From Pempheris klunzingeri (Eukaryota > Chordata > Actinopteri > Acropomatiformes > Pempheridae), in assembly GCF_042242105.1 (NCBI RefSeq), contig NC_092035.1:5600977-5664976 (forward strand): 64,000 nucleotides of DNA. The letters run 5' to 3'. Under the pieces are notes generated by a model, which was not told the DNA's origin, made no database searches, and saw nothing but the letters and a program-made list of their open reading frames with translations. Positions 1-13,368 of the stretch are shown here, piece after piece; within the stretch, counting starts at the first letter, position 1, and each line of letters starts with the position of its first letter. The translations under genes were made by a program, and so were the position numbers.

Positions 1-1839
1 CTTTCACGTTGGTTCGCTACCAATCACAGTTTGCAGATCTTCCACCCCGTCCCCCAAATGTGATAGGTGATAGGTGTTAGGGACTGACATGGGGAACTAG
101 AATTCAAACAAACAATGGCGTCTGAAGCAAAACTAGCTGTGAGACAGATAAAACGGTGAACACAATGTGGCGACACTTTCAAGACAACACACGAGGCAAC
201 ACACAAACACAAACAGATGCATGAATGGATAAATACCCATTTCAGTGCCTCCCTGCCTTCTTCCCGACATGTCAGGCTGCTATAACATTCAACCACAATG
301 CCTCCCTTTGGACTTCTAACTGCAATTGCGGTTCAGACCAGAGCAGCAGTAAAGCACTCAACTCCACAGCTATCTGCAATACTTACAGCTCCTTGGGTGT
401 ACCTGTTTTATTGAAATCCTTCCAGTATGCATTGCCTCCTATCACTTTTGAATGAGGCCACCTCAAAAACGCCTGTAATCGAAACACCAGACGATCCCGA
501 AGGTGTAGACGTGCTGCAACGCTGTTGAGACAGAGCAGAGATAAAAATTTATGAAGACAAAAAATGTGATCTAGTTTCGAACAAGATGTGGCTCAATCTA
601 ATAATAATAATATGGCCCAATTGAATCTGATTTTTGTTTTTGGTTTTTCCAAAGGTGCACCACGAGAATATTCCCAAGAAGCGGGAATTGGCTCTGTGCG
701 TAGCCCACGCTACACTGACATTATGGAATCAGTGTTATTTGCAGCCACGCAGGGAACCAGTCGACGTCCCTTTTCACATCAGTGGCCCCCAGAAAGTATC
801 TTTATGTGCATGTAAGCGTGGACTCCAGAGAGACGAGCACAGCACCAGACGGTAAAGATTTCATCTTCCACAAATCAGAGTGAATTGTGGAGTTTGCGCT
901 TATGTCAGCAAGTTTGAGTCCACAGGAGATCAAGCTAAGGAGATTTACATGAACCAGGACGTAATGCAGAATAGAAAAAAAAAGGAAGAGACATTATCCA
1001 GCTTTGACATTGTCAGCCCTTTGTCTAGTCAGAGATATACTGCGGTTATAAACTGTGGCTACTCTCCTGATGCTATTTTGTAGATTCACATAATGGCTGA
1101 TAGTATTTTATATTTAATCAAAGGGTTTTTTTAAGCAACAAACGAGGCTGGGCATACTGCCAAGTCTTTACTGTACAAAGTGACTTAATTTCATTGAATT
1201 ATGGTCCATGATTTCCTGACGTGGGCTGGGTTCCATTTGTCTCGTCTCAGTCCATTCCCCTGGCTGATTCACAGAATCGATGCCTTTCAAGAGGAAGCAA
1301 GGAACGGACCGTATCTTATGGCTGTCTCATGCAATTTTTTCCACTCTCCCCGAGGTAAGAGGATGGGAGAGTCAAACAAATAAGCCTTGTGTTTTCACCC
1401 CGTGTTTGTATGCAGTGCCACGGCCGGGCCTCCTGCCAAGCTCTCCTCCTTTTCCCCCAGAATGCACAAGTAAAAAGACAAACCCAAGCAGCCACCACCA
1501 CCACTGCCTTCACCTCCACCCCCGCTCCCCCCTACACCCTCCTGTTTCTCTTCGCCTCTAAGCAGAGCACTGGCAAACACAAAAGGAGGCAGAGAGGCAC
1601 AGCCCGGGTGTGCGCCCCCATGAACGTACCCAGATTAAACCGGGGGCCATGATGAAGACGGCCGGGCAGAGGTGAAGGGTGAAGGGGAGGATTTGAGGAG
1701 AGAAGTAGGAGTGGTTGTTATTTCATGGACAAGACTCCGTGCCCTCTGCCACTGAGCCAGCGCCAGCTGGGACTAGGAGTGGCATCCTTCGCTTTCTCTC
1801 TTTTGCTTTTCTCTCCGTCTCTTATGTTTTCAATGAGAG

Positions 1840-1960
1840 CATTGTGTGAGCTGGAGGAAGGATATGAGGTCCCATTTGGCTGTCATTGACATGTAAAAAG
1901 AGTGTGGCGGTGACAGCTGACGAGATCAGTGGCCTGTAATTAGCAGCGGATGTAGGATAG
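1840..1960. promoter_or_regulatory. Candidate conserved non-coding element
   Basis: This stretch is more complex than its surroundings. It packs several homeodomain- and TALE-like words close together: GTCATTGACATG, TGACAGCTGACG and GTAATTAGCAGC. Dense, non-repetitive, non-coding sequence of this kind is typical of vertebrate developmental enhancers. That is inference from composition only; conservation was not tested. Confidence 0.2.
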
Positions 1961-3954
1961 ACTCTCACCCCTCCGTGTCAGACACACACACATCCAAAAA
2001 CGTATGAGCATCCACATATAAAAGGTATAAAAGAGGAAAATATGTACAGTATAAACATGCCACCAAACTGCCATGGTTTGTTTGCCTGAAGGTAATATCA
2101 TGAGTTATCTATTAGGCTGCGTGTGAGGTTTCACACTGACGCAGAGCTTCTCTGGGTGCTATAAATCTAAGGGCGTGAACCATGTGGTCTGGCCCAGGGT
2201 GGCCCACATATTTGAAAAAAAAAAAAATTAAATGGAGTGCTCAGGGGAGAAGTTTGGATGCACAACTGAGACATTCATCCATGGGAGACACAGGTGTGAT
2301 AAGCCGACTGTGAATAATAAGTGAGTCTCATCACACCTCATAAATCACATGCGTACTGACTGTGGAATGTACTGAACAGTGTCTTAATATGAATTTTGGG
2401 GTGATACCATCCAGAAAACACTGGGCTGTGGGAAAGATTAAATACACATTAATACAGTTTAGGCATGTTCTTGTGAGAGGAGCACATTTAAAGGTCGATT
2501 CCAGGTCTTTTTAAGGCACGTTTGAGAGACGCAAACCTTCACACAGATTTTGACTCAACGCTAAAATAACATCACTTTAAAACGTTCATATGGTAATTTG
2601 TTAGCAGCAGTTACCTATTTACACATCACACAAACTAAGAGCAACATTAGCATCCAATTGTACTCATGTTTCTGTCCACTGAAAGCGTTTTGGTCTCCAC
2701 CAACTCATGTATAATATCCGACTCGGCTGATATTTCTCTGTGGGTTTGTCGTGGCAAGTGACCCCTTTTACATGCACATACGGATTTCATCCATTGTTCA
2801 TATATACACATGGAGCAGAGCAGCTTTAAGATATCTGCCTCAGTAAAATGGAGCTGAATGGCATTTTGTTTGAGGCTTTCACAAACTTTAAAAATGACAT
2901 TTGAAATCGCATCTCTCTTTCCACAGACAGCATTCCAGATACTCCTGAGGACTTTGCTGTCAACAACTTTTATGGTGAAAGGGTTAGACTTCAAGACTTC
3001 AAGACTCGTCTCTCCCTAAAACCACTAATTGTTTTGTAAATCCTTTTCCATTTCCAAGTTAAACAAACAAGACATAACGTGTTAATCAGCTTTAGAGGTG
3101 TTCAAAGGCATATTTTTTCAAATGCTGTAGCCCAACTTAGTGATTTAAATTTTTCTTTTTACATAGAAATTACATAGAAATTCTCTCTGGTGCAGCTTTG
3201 ACACCATGGTTCAGCACAAAATGCGGTCTTTAATAAGTAATGAAGCTGAGAGGTGCATGTTCATGAAAAACAACACTGACCTCATGCTGTCATGCTTGTA
3301 TCCTCCGCTGTCCAAAGGGCCTCTTACTGGAGGACAGTGCATGTGTGTGCGTGGGGTCGGGGGTACCAACAGACAAGTTACCGTGGTGATTAAGCTCCTC
3401 TTTCAAACTGGGTCCCATCTGAAGGTGGGCCCTCTCTTTGAAACAGAGGATCTGTGCTTGTGTCAAGCCACCAGGGTCTCAGCACTCGCTCAAAAAACCC
3501 ACCGATGACAGTTTCTGTTCGGAGATGAGAGGAGCCGTCCCGCGGCAGAGGACATCAACCTGCGAGACCCAGCTCTCCCATGGGAACCTGTGGTAGCTCT
3601 TCATGGCCTCTTGTGGGCCCCCCCCTACAACTGGTGCCTCTTCCCTCACCCTCCCTGAGCTTTCCAGTGGCCCCTTTGATGTCCTGGGTTCTGGGCAGCC
3701 ATGGACATGAGGGCCTGTCAGCCTGCAGGGGGAGCTTGGAAAGTTCCCCACCAGTGGATGGAGGCAGAGACAGACTTGATGAGAGAAGGTAACTGGTTAT
3801 AGATCACAGAGGCCCAAAGAGGATGCAAACAGACCTGGTGCCAGTGTGTCAAAACTGAACAGTGACAAACAGAATCTTTATCAAAAGCTAATGGACTGCC
3901 ATTAAGCCTATGGTCCCCAGTGAGACCCTTCTGACGTCAGTGATCCCGACTTTT

Positions 3955-4215
3955 CCTCTGCCACCTCCATGAGGTTCACATTTGTGGTTTTAAGTGAAAC
4001 GTCTCGACAGCTATTGGATGATCACCATGACAGTTAGTCCAGCCGCTCCCCATCAGGATGAACTGTAGTTGCACTGGTGATCCTCTGACTTTTCATCTGG
4101 TGCCATCATCTGGTCACACTTTTAATTTGTCTGCGACTTTGGTTTAGGACCAAATACATGCAATTCTAATGACGTTCTAATCAGCCTCGCCGTGCTTTGC
4201 ATCCAGTGCTAATCA
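3955..4215. repeat. Dispersed fish repeat (family not named)
   Basis: The text runs from an AACGTCTCGACAGCTATTGG-like start, through a 'CATCTGGTGCCATCATCTGG' segment, to 'CCAGTGCTAATCAGGAAAT'. I recognise this order of phrases as a degenerate interspersed repeat that is very common in percomorph genomes. A related piece lies at about 58925-59170. No ends or target duplication could be fixed. Confidence 0.5.
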
Positions 4216-4899
4216 GGAAATATAACACCTTCTTTTGTTATTCTCTTGAAGTGATGTCTAACAGTAAAGTTTGATCTTATTTAACTTGCTTTGTTTCTAC
4301 ACTCCCATTTTTCCACATAATGTGTTTTTCGTGTAAATTGATGCACGATAAGAACGATTCAGACATAAAGACAGACAGAAATAGACATAGAAACATAGAA
4401 ACAGGGATGGGAGACAGATAGACACAGACAGACTATCAAAGGCCTCACCCGTCAGGCCTTTAACATGGTTGAGATGGAAGGACAAGGATGCCGTTTGTCC
4501 TTTAATCCGCTTTCTCATACAGAGTTACTGCAGCCCTCGTGGGAATCAGTTTCAGTCCGTCACAGGCCGACTGTGAGATCTGACGCACAGCTCCATCACA
4601 GAGCTGCAGACACCAGCTTCTGGGAACAAGTTCCCATTTCAGTGAACTGAGCACGATGGACGCACAATGTGCTCCATGTGGAGATTGAAGGGCATAGCGT
4701 GAACCAGCAGAACTCTTTGTGATCGCACATCACTCAGTCTGTGTACAGATGCACCATCTTCATCTTCATCCATCACTACTGAAACACTGAATGTTGCTCT
4801 CAGTTGTGGCAAAATATTGAAATCAACAAAGTGTCGTAGACTTGCGGAACTGATTTTGGTTCTTCCGAAAAAGAAAAGACAGCTTAACATCAACTGATT

Positions 4900-4905
4900 T
4901 TATTG
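4900..4905 (-). terminator. Possible gpd1 polyadenylation signal
   Basis: AATAAA on the minus strand, about 445 bases past the gpd1 stop codon. I saw no other AATAAA between the stop and this site, so it is the best candidate for the 3' end of the transcript. Confidence 0.35.
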
Positions 4906-5348
4906 AGAAAACACCTCCTCATGAAGGTAAAAAAGACAAGTTAGTTTTAATCTTTGAGACTGTTAAATGTCAAGTGATGAAAAGTGAATCAGTGTTTCGT
5001 TTATGCACCCTCATAGGGACATTATTTTTGTAATAAAGACTGGAATGTTTTAGCGGGATAGTTCAACACCTCCCACTGTATCATTTTTGCACCTTATTAT
5101 GAATAATTGAATCAGTATTCTGAGAGCCAAATTCATTTTACAAAACTTTTTACAAAACAAGAGCAAAATCACTAAAAAAAAAACGGCTTTTAAAACCAAG
5201 AAAAAATAAAATTCATGATAAAATGGCACTAATAAAGACAATGTTAAGAAAAGTGCTCCTGTTGTATTGTGCGTTTGTATCTGATGAATCTCTGTTACCC
5301 TCTAGTGGTGCAAATAGCAAATTGCTATTGAGGGAGCAGACGGTCCAA

Positions 5349-8300
5349 TCACAAGTGCTCTGGGTGGTTCTGCAGGCAGGTGATGAACTCTTTCACTTCT
5401 TTGCCCTCAAAGCAGATCTGGTAGACTGCAGAAAACAATGGAAACCTACAGAGGAAAGCAGACTTTTAGACTCATAGAGGCTTTTAGTTTTAGAGGATGC
5501 TTGGTGGGGGCCAGGGGCGGGGGCACACAGCGCAGTGAGCACACGAACTGGAGTGAGGGGGAGAGATGAGAGCGTGAGAGAGTATTGCTACATAGTCAGA
5601 GACTGCAGGCAGGACAGGTGAGAAACACGAGCGACAGAAAACGTAGTGAAATTTGGACACATTTTAATCTAACCGATAGTTCGAGGGCAGAGTGCAGACT
5701 TTGCAAAATTAAAATTTCATATCGGGCAGGCTCCACAAACAACCTGCGCAGATGTGTGTGTACTGTTCACCCATCAATTCAGTTAGAGGAGGAAAGACAA
5801 GCAAGGGAAGCTGCTGTTAATGAAGGTGCCAGTGTGTCTACTGCTCCTACAATGTCTACAGCATCATCCAGGACAACACCACAGACACCAAGACCTACAG
5901 CCCAGAGCTCTATGAGCCAGTAAAACTAAATAATTTAAAATTAATAAAGCAATATAAATAATACATATTCTATATAATGTGTTTTTTGGCACTTGGGAGC
6001 CGAAAGAGCCGCTCTCTAAAAAGAAATTCCCTTCACTAAACAGAATATCACCACACTCTCCTCAGCAGTGAGAACAAATAAGTAGTTTCACTATAACAGA
6101 CTAACTAACTAACTTTGTTTGTTGTCTCCTTGTCTTGAGGCTTATGCTGATGTTAACATTACTGTTCAAAAAGAAGAGAATCACTCAATAAACTTTGTGT
6201 TGTGCTTAATCAACTTTATCACAATATGTTGAGACAAAAATCTGATTTGGGCCTGCAGAGCGACGCTCATTGGCCACTTTATTAGGAACATCTGTGCAAT
6301 CTAATGCGGCTCTTCTGCAACACTGTTGTCTTACACGTCAAACCTATTTGGCTTCTGGAAACACAGTATGCTGTTTCAAATCACACACATTGGTGCAACA
6401 AAGTTTTTGGTTCAGTGTAAACTCGATGACGAGTCTTTTTAACGGTGATCTCCGTGTCAAATCATGTGTTTTCCCACCGAGGTCACTGTTAGTGACCCAT
6501 GGATGAGCATGTACCTCAATAATAAACATTATTCAGTTTAAACTAGTGATTTCTGGCACAGTAGGTCTTTATATAACTACGTGACAGCCAACAGCGCTAC
6601 AGAGTGGACTCACTTGTTGATCATGTCCCTCTTTTGTAGGAGCTTGTAGACCTCAGCGGAGGTCTGTGGACCCTGCAGCTTCTGACCGTTGAGCATTTCT
6701 GCCTCCAGCTCAGCAATGGACTGCAGAAAAAGACATAGAGGGAAAGCTTTAATGTTGTCCTGCTGAGATATTCTGTACAGTATATCTTCATTCCCTCATC
6801 TTTCTTCATGATGTCATGTATAACTTCCCTAAAAGTCCAACAGGACCGGCGGTGAATCCTCCCGTCCGACTCACCTTGGATGTTCTGACAAAGGCCTCTG
6901 CTACTTTGCGGTTCCGTCCTCCGTAGCAGGTGGTGATGAGGTCGGCCACGCCGCAGCTTTCCAGGAAAGTGGTGGAGCTCACTTGGCCATTGCAGAACAA
7001 CTTGGCAAAGGCGACCATCTCCATCAGACCGAGCCGGATCACCGCCGCCTTGGTGTTGTCGCCGAAACCAAGGCCGTCACAGAATCCAGCACCCACTGCC
7101 ACGATGTTCTGGCATGCAACATTTAGCTTTTGATTAAAACAACGATGAAGAAATACCACTTCACATTCACAGTGTGTGGCTGTGTTTACCTTCAGAGCTC
7201 CGCACAGCTCCACCGTGTCACTCTCATGCACGACACTGATGCGAAAGTTGGGGGTCTGGAGCAGCTCTTTGAAGATAAGGCCGCTCGCTTCATTTTTTGC
7301 CCCTGCAACATAAACAGAACACCCCTCAATACTCTTATAACAGAAAAATGAACACTGCTCTTTTCTTAAAGTCTGGCCACCTCATTGCACCCTCTTTTCA
7401 ACCTCAAATCACTTTCTGCAATGAAAGTTTTGTGCTGCTGAACACACACACACACACACAAAAAATTGAGAATAATAAAAAAAAAAACTGTCTAACCGAT
7501 GGTGGTTTCACAGAACTTCTCATCAGCCACCTCGCTGGCGATGTTGGCCCCCATCAGGACGCTGACCTCAATCTCTAGTTTCTCTCGGATGATGTCTGAG
7601 ATGAGCTTTAGTCCATCTGGTCCCTCATCGATACCCTGGATGACAGCAACAATAATAATAAGAGAGAGTTTCTAAGTTTCCGCACTATACTAATGACATA
7701 AAGGTAACAGATACTTTATGTTTCACTGTGGTGATTGGTGTGTTGCTCAACTACAGCTTCCCGTGATGTCTTGGCCACAGAAAGACATGAGGCAACGTCA
7801 GGTGACAATATTTCCCTGCTTCCCCTTTTTGGCTGTCAGGAAATCTGACACGAGGAACAATGCCAGGATCTTACTTTGATCAGTGATATCCCCAGGGTTC
7901 CCTCCGTGACGTGAGGCTTCATCTGATCGCAGAGTTTGCTGATGAACTGGTGTGGGATCACAAAGACGAGGATCTTTGCTCCTTTGACAGCCTCTATGAT
8001 GTCGGGAACAGCGACCTTGTGAGGCATCAACGACAGAGTCGGTCCTTAAACGGTGTTAGCTTTTGTTTTGGGGATAAATTGTGTCACATAAATGGATTTT
8101 GTATCAGAATAAACCCTTTGAGATGTACCATATTGGGACCACATCATTTCAGGTAATTATTATTATTAGTACATTTTAAAGCAAATCCATATCCGTAATA
8201 AAACATATAACGCCAGAGTCAATAGAAAAAAAGCAAAAAAACTGAACTAAAGGAGAAGTGAGGCCTTATTCTTGTTACCTTTAATGAGATTCACCTTTAA

Positions 8301-9518
8301 TGTTTAAGATCACTGGAAAAAGAACAACTGTAGCTTCTTGGAAAACATCTCAAAAGCACAACATGTGGTTATCTACAAGGGTGTGACATACACACCACTA
8401 AAACAAAAAGTATATTACAAATGAATCAGTGATTATTTTCTCTTGTGTAGACCAGTAAATAGTATTTGCTCCAATTAAATCTTCTGTTTTGCATTTGATG
8501 GTTGTGCAGATAAGGTGAGCCGACTGTTGCACAAGCACAATTCACAAAAAACTCATATTGCCCCCTGTTACACGGATAATAGGTCAAAGTTGGCCTGTTA
8601 TCAGTGTAATGTCTCACTGTACAATCATTACAGAGAGTTGCATCACCTGTTGACACAAGGCAAAATGACTGGTGATTAAAAGATAAAGCTGCTCATCGAC
8701 ACTCCACTAAAACAGGAGCACTTACCACGTTCCTGGGCAGCTTGTGACCTGGCAGATATTTGACATTTTCGTGCTCTGTATTGATGATCTCCGTTAGCTT
8801 CTTTCCATCGATCATTTCCTCATACACCCACATGTTCACCATTGGGTCGAACCGGTTGGATGCTTTGACATTGTGCCCGATTATTTTGGCAATAGAGGAG
8901 CCCCTGGTTGGAGTAAAAGGGCAAGAGCAGACGATAAAGGTTTCACATTCAATCTATGGAGCTCCCAAAGAGCTCCTAAAACACGGTAGAGCCTCTAATG
9001 GATCAAACAAAACCTCAGGAAAGTCAAATAGGTTAAAAACACATTAAATATGCATTTTGCTTTAGAGTCACATGGAAGAACAGTTTGATTTGCAGGACAA
9101 CCCCTATAGAAACACATGCACACTATTAAGAATAATATCAAAGGCCTCCATTTAAAGCTCATTACTGCTCAGTAAAGCAGGCTCCAGAGTAATCAGACTT
9201 CCATTTGCTTTTAATCTGAGTTCTAAAAGCATGTGCATGTTGCAGCTTCTGGCCTAATCCTTCAGGTTGGTGTAAAAGATGAGAGCTGCTGTGAAAAGGG
9301 AGGCGGAATAGATCCAGAGCAGCTAAGGCTTTTAATTTCTCCCTTTGTGGTGTGATAAATGAGAATTGCACATTGGCGGTATGTGCGTTCAGTTGAGCGT
9401 CGATTGCGGACTGAAACAGCTTGTCCTGTTTCTGAAAGACCCCTCTAAAAAAAAAAAAAAACCCCACGAGAAGTTACCAGTTTCCAGATCCGACGATGCA
9501 GACTTTCTTTCCAGGCAT
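5349..9518 (-). CDS. gpd1: Cytosolic glycerol-3-phosphate dehydrogenase [NAD+]
   Basis: It reduces dihydroxyacetone phosphate to glycerol 3-phosphate with NADH in the cytosol, linking glycolysis to glycerolipid synthesis and the glycerophosphate shuttle. Eight exons join in frame to 349 codons, the length of human GPD1: 9478-9518, 8726-8903, 7875-8015, 7497-7635, 7190-7302, 6875-7108, 6614-6720, 5349-5445. The NAD-binding GSGNWG motif lies at residues 10-15. The VIPHQF and [10 protein letters not shown] segments follow. The catalytic lysine is residue 204 in CGALK, at the end of exon 5, and the substrate-binding [12 protein letters not shown] segment is intact. The start, [14 protein letters not shown], fits the family. 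[10 protein letters not shown] and AKLFC favour GPD1 over GPD1L, although [18 protein letters not shown] is GPD1L-like, so which teleost copy (a or b) is open. All introns are GT-AG. It sits head-to-head with osbpl11. Confidence 0.95.
5505..6035 (+). mobile_element. hAT-family DNA transposon remnant with BED finger
   Basis: The frame at 5585-5923 encodes a BED-type zinc finger: [11 protein letters not shown], then [20 protein letters not shown], then TVHPSI. A Ser/Thr/Pro-rich linker follows. This is the N-terminus of hAT (ZBED-like) transposases. The first zinc-binding histidine after the NNLRR segment reads as cysteine (RRCVC), so the finger is probably damaged. No RNase H-like catalytic core follows. 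The right end carries a GGGAGCCGAAAGAGCCG segment typical of hAT ends in fish. It lies in the last intron of gpd1, antisense to it, and looks like an internally deleted copy. The boundaries are approximate. Confidence 0.6.
7441..7460. repeat. CA microsatellite
   Basis: A short (CA)n run followed by A-rich sequence in intron 4 of gpd1. Confidence 0.8.
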
Positions 9519-10897
9519 TTTGGCAGTGCTGAGTCCTGCTGTTCGGCTTGTTCTTTTTCTCCCTCTCCGTCTACTATAACTTCCTCATACGCCCTGAAAA
9601 TTTCTACCACGGCTTCAGCCCTCCCCTCGCTCACCACGGATACACACTCTTCCCTTTGCAAAAGTGGAAACAACATGATATCAATGCGGCAGCCGTCTTA
9701 ATGCACCGCATCACCCGCTTTTAACATTTTCACGTATTGCTCACGTATTGCTCTTCACTACTGGGCTGATTTTATAGACCCGGGTTGATGCAGTGAGTGT
9801 ACAAAGACGGTTCACCTCTCATTTATTATTAAATATTGATTGCAAATATAGGAACTCGCCCGTTGCGCCGCCTCGTCGTGACCAACTCACGTCCGACGTC
9901 AAGACGAATATTTAATGACACTTCCGGTCAATGTGTTTTTCAAAACAATGTTCACATTGAAGAGTGCAGTAGCTGTGATAAATATGTTGCTACACATAAA
10001 CAGACGTAATAAATAAGCACATGAATATATACGTAAATATATTTTTAAAAAAAAAACAGATTAATTTAATTTAATGAAAGAATGAATGAAATGCAAGTTG
10101 GAGATTTTATTTCAATATTTTCAATACCTTGTTCATTTTTGGGAACTATCGCTTTTTTTTATATATATATAATATGAAGAGGAATATTGATAGTTAAATT
10201 ATGTATGTAAGAAAGTGAGGAAAAATTTGTAAAAGTGAAAAAAATATAATTATTTAAACGAAAAAAATATATTTAATCTATCCATTTGTTTATTTATTTT
10301 CTTACTTATTCATTAATTGACTAAAATCCCACTAAAAGTAACCATACAGTATATAATAGTATATATAAGTAACCAATAATCATACAATAATTAAAATAAA
10401 ATTGCTCAACTTCCGGTTAAGCTGCAGTTTTGCTTTTTAATTTTTTCTTTGCACATATGTTTTTTGTTGGTGTTTTTTTTTTCTTTTACTTTTTTGACAG
10501 AAGCGAGATAAGACGGTTTGTTGCTTTTATCTGCTATTTTTTTATTTTTTTATTTTACTTCCTATTAACCTGCGCTTGTGAGCTCACTAGTCACATGACT
10601 GTTTTCCTGCCAAAGCAGTAAATATCAGGCGAGCTAACTGGCTACTCCCTGTATCAGCAGAATTGATAATGTTTTATTATTCGTTATATAACATAGCCAG
10701 TTAACAGTCCATCGTCTGTTGGGTGTGTGGTCCGTTTCGATTAGCGATGAACCGGCAGCCTCACTTTGCGTTATAAGGGAGGCTCGTCCACTTAATCAAA
10801 TCTGTGGTGACTTAGCTTAGCTTAGCTTAGCTTCACTGGTTAGCTTGACGCTAGCAGGCAGAGTTAGCGTCTAGAGGAGGCTTCGTTGCTAGTGACT
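9519..10897. promoter_or_regulatory. Shared upstream region of gpd1 and osbpl11
   Basis: The start codons of the divergent gpd1 and osbpl11 are about 1.4 kb apart. Each side carries an ACTTCCGG word (near 9921 and 10408), an ETS-type site common in vertebrate promoters. The middle, about 10000-10400, is AT-rich with no coding signal. A CTTAG pentamer is repeated four times near 10811. Transcription starts cannot be placed from sequence alone. Confidence 0.45.
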
Positions 10898-13336
10898 ATG
10901 CAAGGGGAAACCACGGCTATACGAATCACGGAAAACGAAGGAAAGCTGGATGTATTTCCCCAGAACAGGACCCCAAGCTCGGGGCGAGCAAGTGCCAAAA
11001 GCTGGCAGTATAGGTGGGTGGCTGTTTATCTTGCTAACGCTCATATATTTAAGCTAGTTTCCACATAAACGACGTGTTCTGTTTACCTAGTCTTTGTGTC
11101 ACCAACAGTAGAATTGTGCTAATTACATTTTATATTGTTTCTGCAATTATTTACCAACTTGCTTTTATGCTCATGTTCTCAAATCATTCCAGTTACAGTT
11201 AAATTGCTCTGCCCTCTAAGCAAATCTGACACTAGACAGTGAGCTGTGATTGATTTGTGCATGCACCCTTGTGTACCATAGGTGTGTAGTCAGTCCAAGT
11301 CTTTTAACAAGTGTCCTTTGTCTTATTTTGCTTGTTAATCTCTCATCCCAGTGACCACATGGAGAATATTGATGGCTACTTGATGAAATACACCAACCTT
11401 GTAACAGGTTGGCAGTATAGGTGAGTTTCTATGCCTGTGTTTAATGTAAATATGTATGGTGTCTACATCGGGGGTAAGCCCAAGAAACTTTTCTGAATTC
11501 ACCAGCTGTTTTTTGCCAAGTTCATTATCGTAATCCTGACTAATCCAATCCAAGTAATGCCATTGAGGTTTGTGTGGGAGGCAGACGTTGTCATGATGGC
11601 TGTTGTTTTCAGGTTCTTTGTCTTAAACAATGAGGCGGGCTTGCTGGAGTACTTTGTCAACGAGCAGTCGCGGCCCCAGAAGCCCCGTGGCATGCTCCCC
11701 CTTGCAGGGGCCGTCATCTCCCCCAGTGACGAGGACTCGCACACGTTCACTGTCAACGCCATCAGCGGGGAGCAGTACAAGCTCAGGGGTGGGTACCTAA
11801 ATACTCAGACTTACTTCATGACACGTTTAACAGTCGTGTGTCTGCTATAAGTTAATTTGGGCTCTTCTGGTCATCCCTTGGACCAAAGTGCATCATGATA
11901 CCGTGACGTTTCAGCCCTTACAGTAAGGTTGTGAGCTCTAATTTTATCTTCAGGCCTATTGCCATCACCATCCATCAAGTTCATACAATATTGATTTGGA
12001 TGTTTTCCATTATCTGCTGCTGGTGATGCAGAAGCACACGGGAATCGATGCTGAGTAAGATCATCCTAAAGTAACAAGGTTTTGCTTGTATGTGTGTGTC
12101 TCTCAGCTACGGATGCCAAAGAGAGGCAACACTGGGTGAGCAGACTGCAGATTTGCACACAGCACCACACAGAGGCCATGGGGAAGGTAAGATGGTGTGC
12201 ATATGAGCATATATTAATGGAGTGCACGATGATGTTTGAAAAGATGCCTCACACCTCACACTTGCTCTTGCATGCAAAGATTCAAAGATCTTATTAACAT
12301 AATTGGGGAAATGAATACAAACATTTTGGTGACTAGTATATAATGCTCTTTAGAGGTTGGCTGTGCTGTGGCACAGAGCGCATGTGAGCTGGACAGCCTT
12401 CAGTTTCCTGTTCTCTCCTCACGTGTCAAAGGAGCAATCAAAAAAAGCCAGATCTGTGAAATATTAATGTTTATGTAAAAAAGGTTTTACCCCATTTGTG
12501 TAAGCACACTAATCACTAGCACTGCTCTGAATATTGATCTACAGACCACGATGCTGCCCACATTCTATTTTGTTGATCTTGTGATACACAAAAACCAAAA
12601 ACACAGACCTCCCCGAAGCTCTCTTTTTATGTTAAAAAGTTGTGCATTTTATGAGAAAGTGACAGGATGGTTCTCATGGCAGACGCATGCAATGTGAAAT
12701 TTGGAATTTACAATATCTGTAAATGGAATGAAATCAATTTTTATTGCCCAGAAAAATATGTTGTGCCTCCTTTGTTGATGGTGTTGTTGTCTCCAGATAT
12801 TTTCACCTTATAGCAAGAACTAGTTACCTCAGGAAATTGACCTCAGGCATAAATTTAGTGCGTTATATCCTAACAACAGCTAACATTTTGCATTGCACAG
12901 AGTAATCCCCCACCCAAATCCCGGAGCTATTCTATGGCGTCTCAAGGCAGCGGTAGCTCACCCATGTCCCTGCGCCGGCCCAGCCAAAACCCCACCACCT
13001 TATTCGGCTGGACGCAGGTCCATAAGGGCTCGTCACTTTACTCCAGCAAGAGGTCCCTGCTGCCAGACCATCTGCAGGATGCCAGAGAGGTACAGCAAAC
13101 CAGAGACCCACTGCAAGCATTTTATATTCATAAATATGTTACTGACATTGTGTTTTGCTCAGAATCTAATCCTGCACTTTATTAACACATCACTGACATG
13201 TAAGGACCAGCAATTGTCTGCTGCACCAAATGCATCAGATTTGATCTGTCACTGGAAAGTTTGCATTGTCTACACAGCCAATTTGTAGTCAAGAAAATCT
13301 TAAAATCCTGCCATGGATGATGGCTAAAAGACCACT

Positions 13337-13368
<32 letters not shown>

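Larger units (their letters stand above)
1..4890. other. Intergenic, no gene recognised
   Basis: I read all frames and found no exon of a family I know. The open frames here are short and lack splice context or recognisable motifs. It holds AT-rich spacer, one dispersed fish repeat near 3955-4215 and a stretch near 1840-1960 that looks like regulatory DNA. The frame on the minus strand at 2647-2994 (115 codons) resembles nothing I know. Confidence 0.6.

Noticed and set aside
2647-2994. 115-codon open frame on the minus strand
   Set aside because: No splice context and no known motif; the text around it looks like old repeat or spacer.
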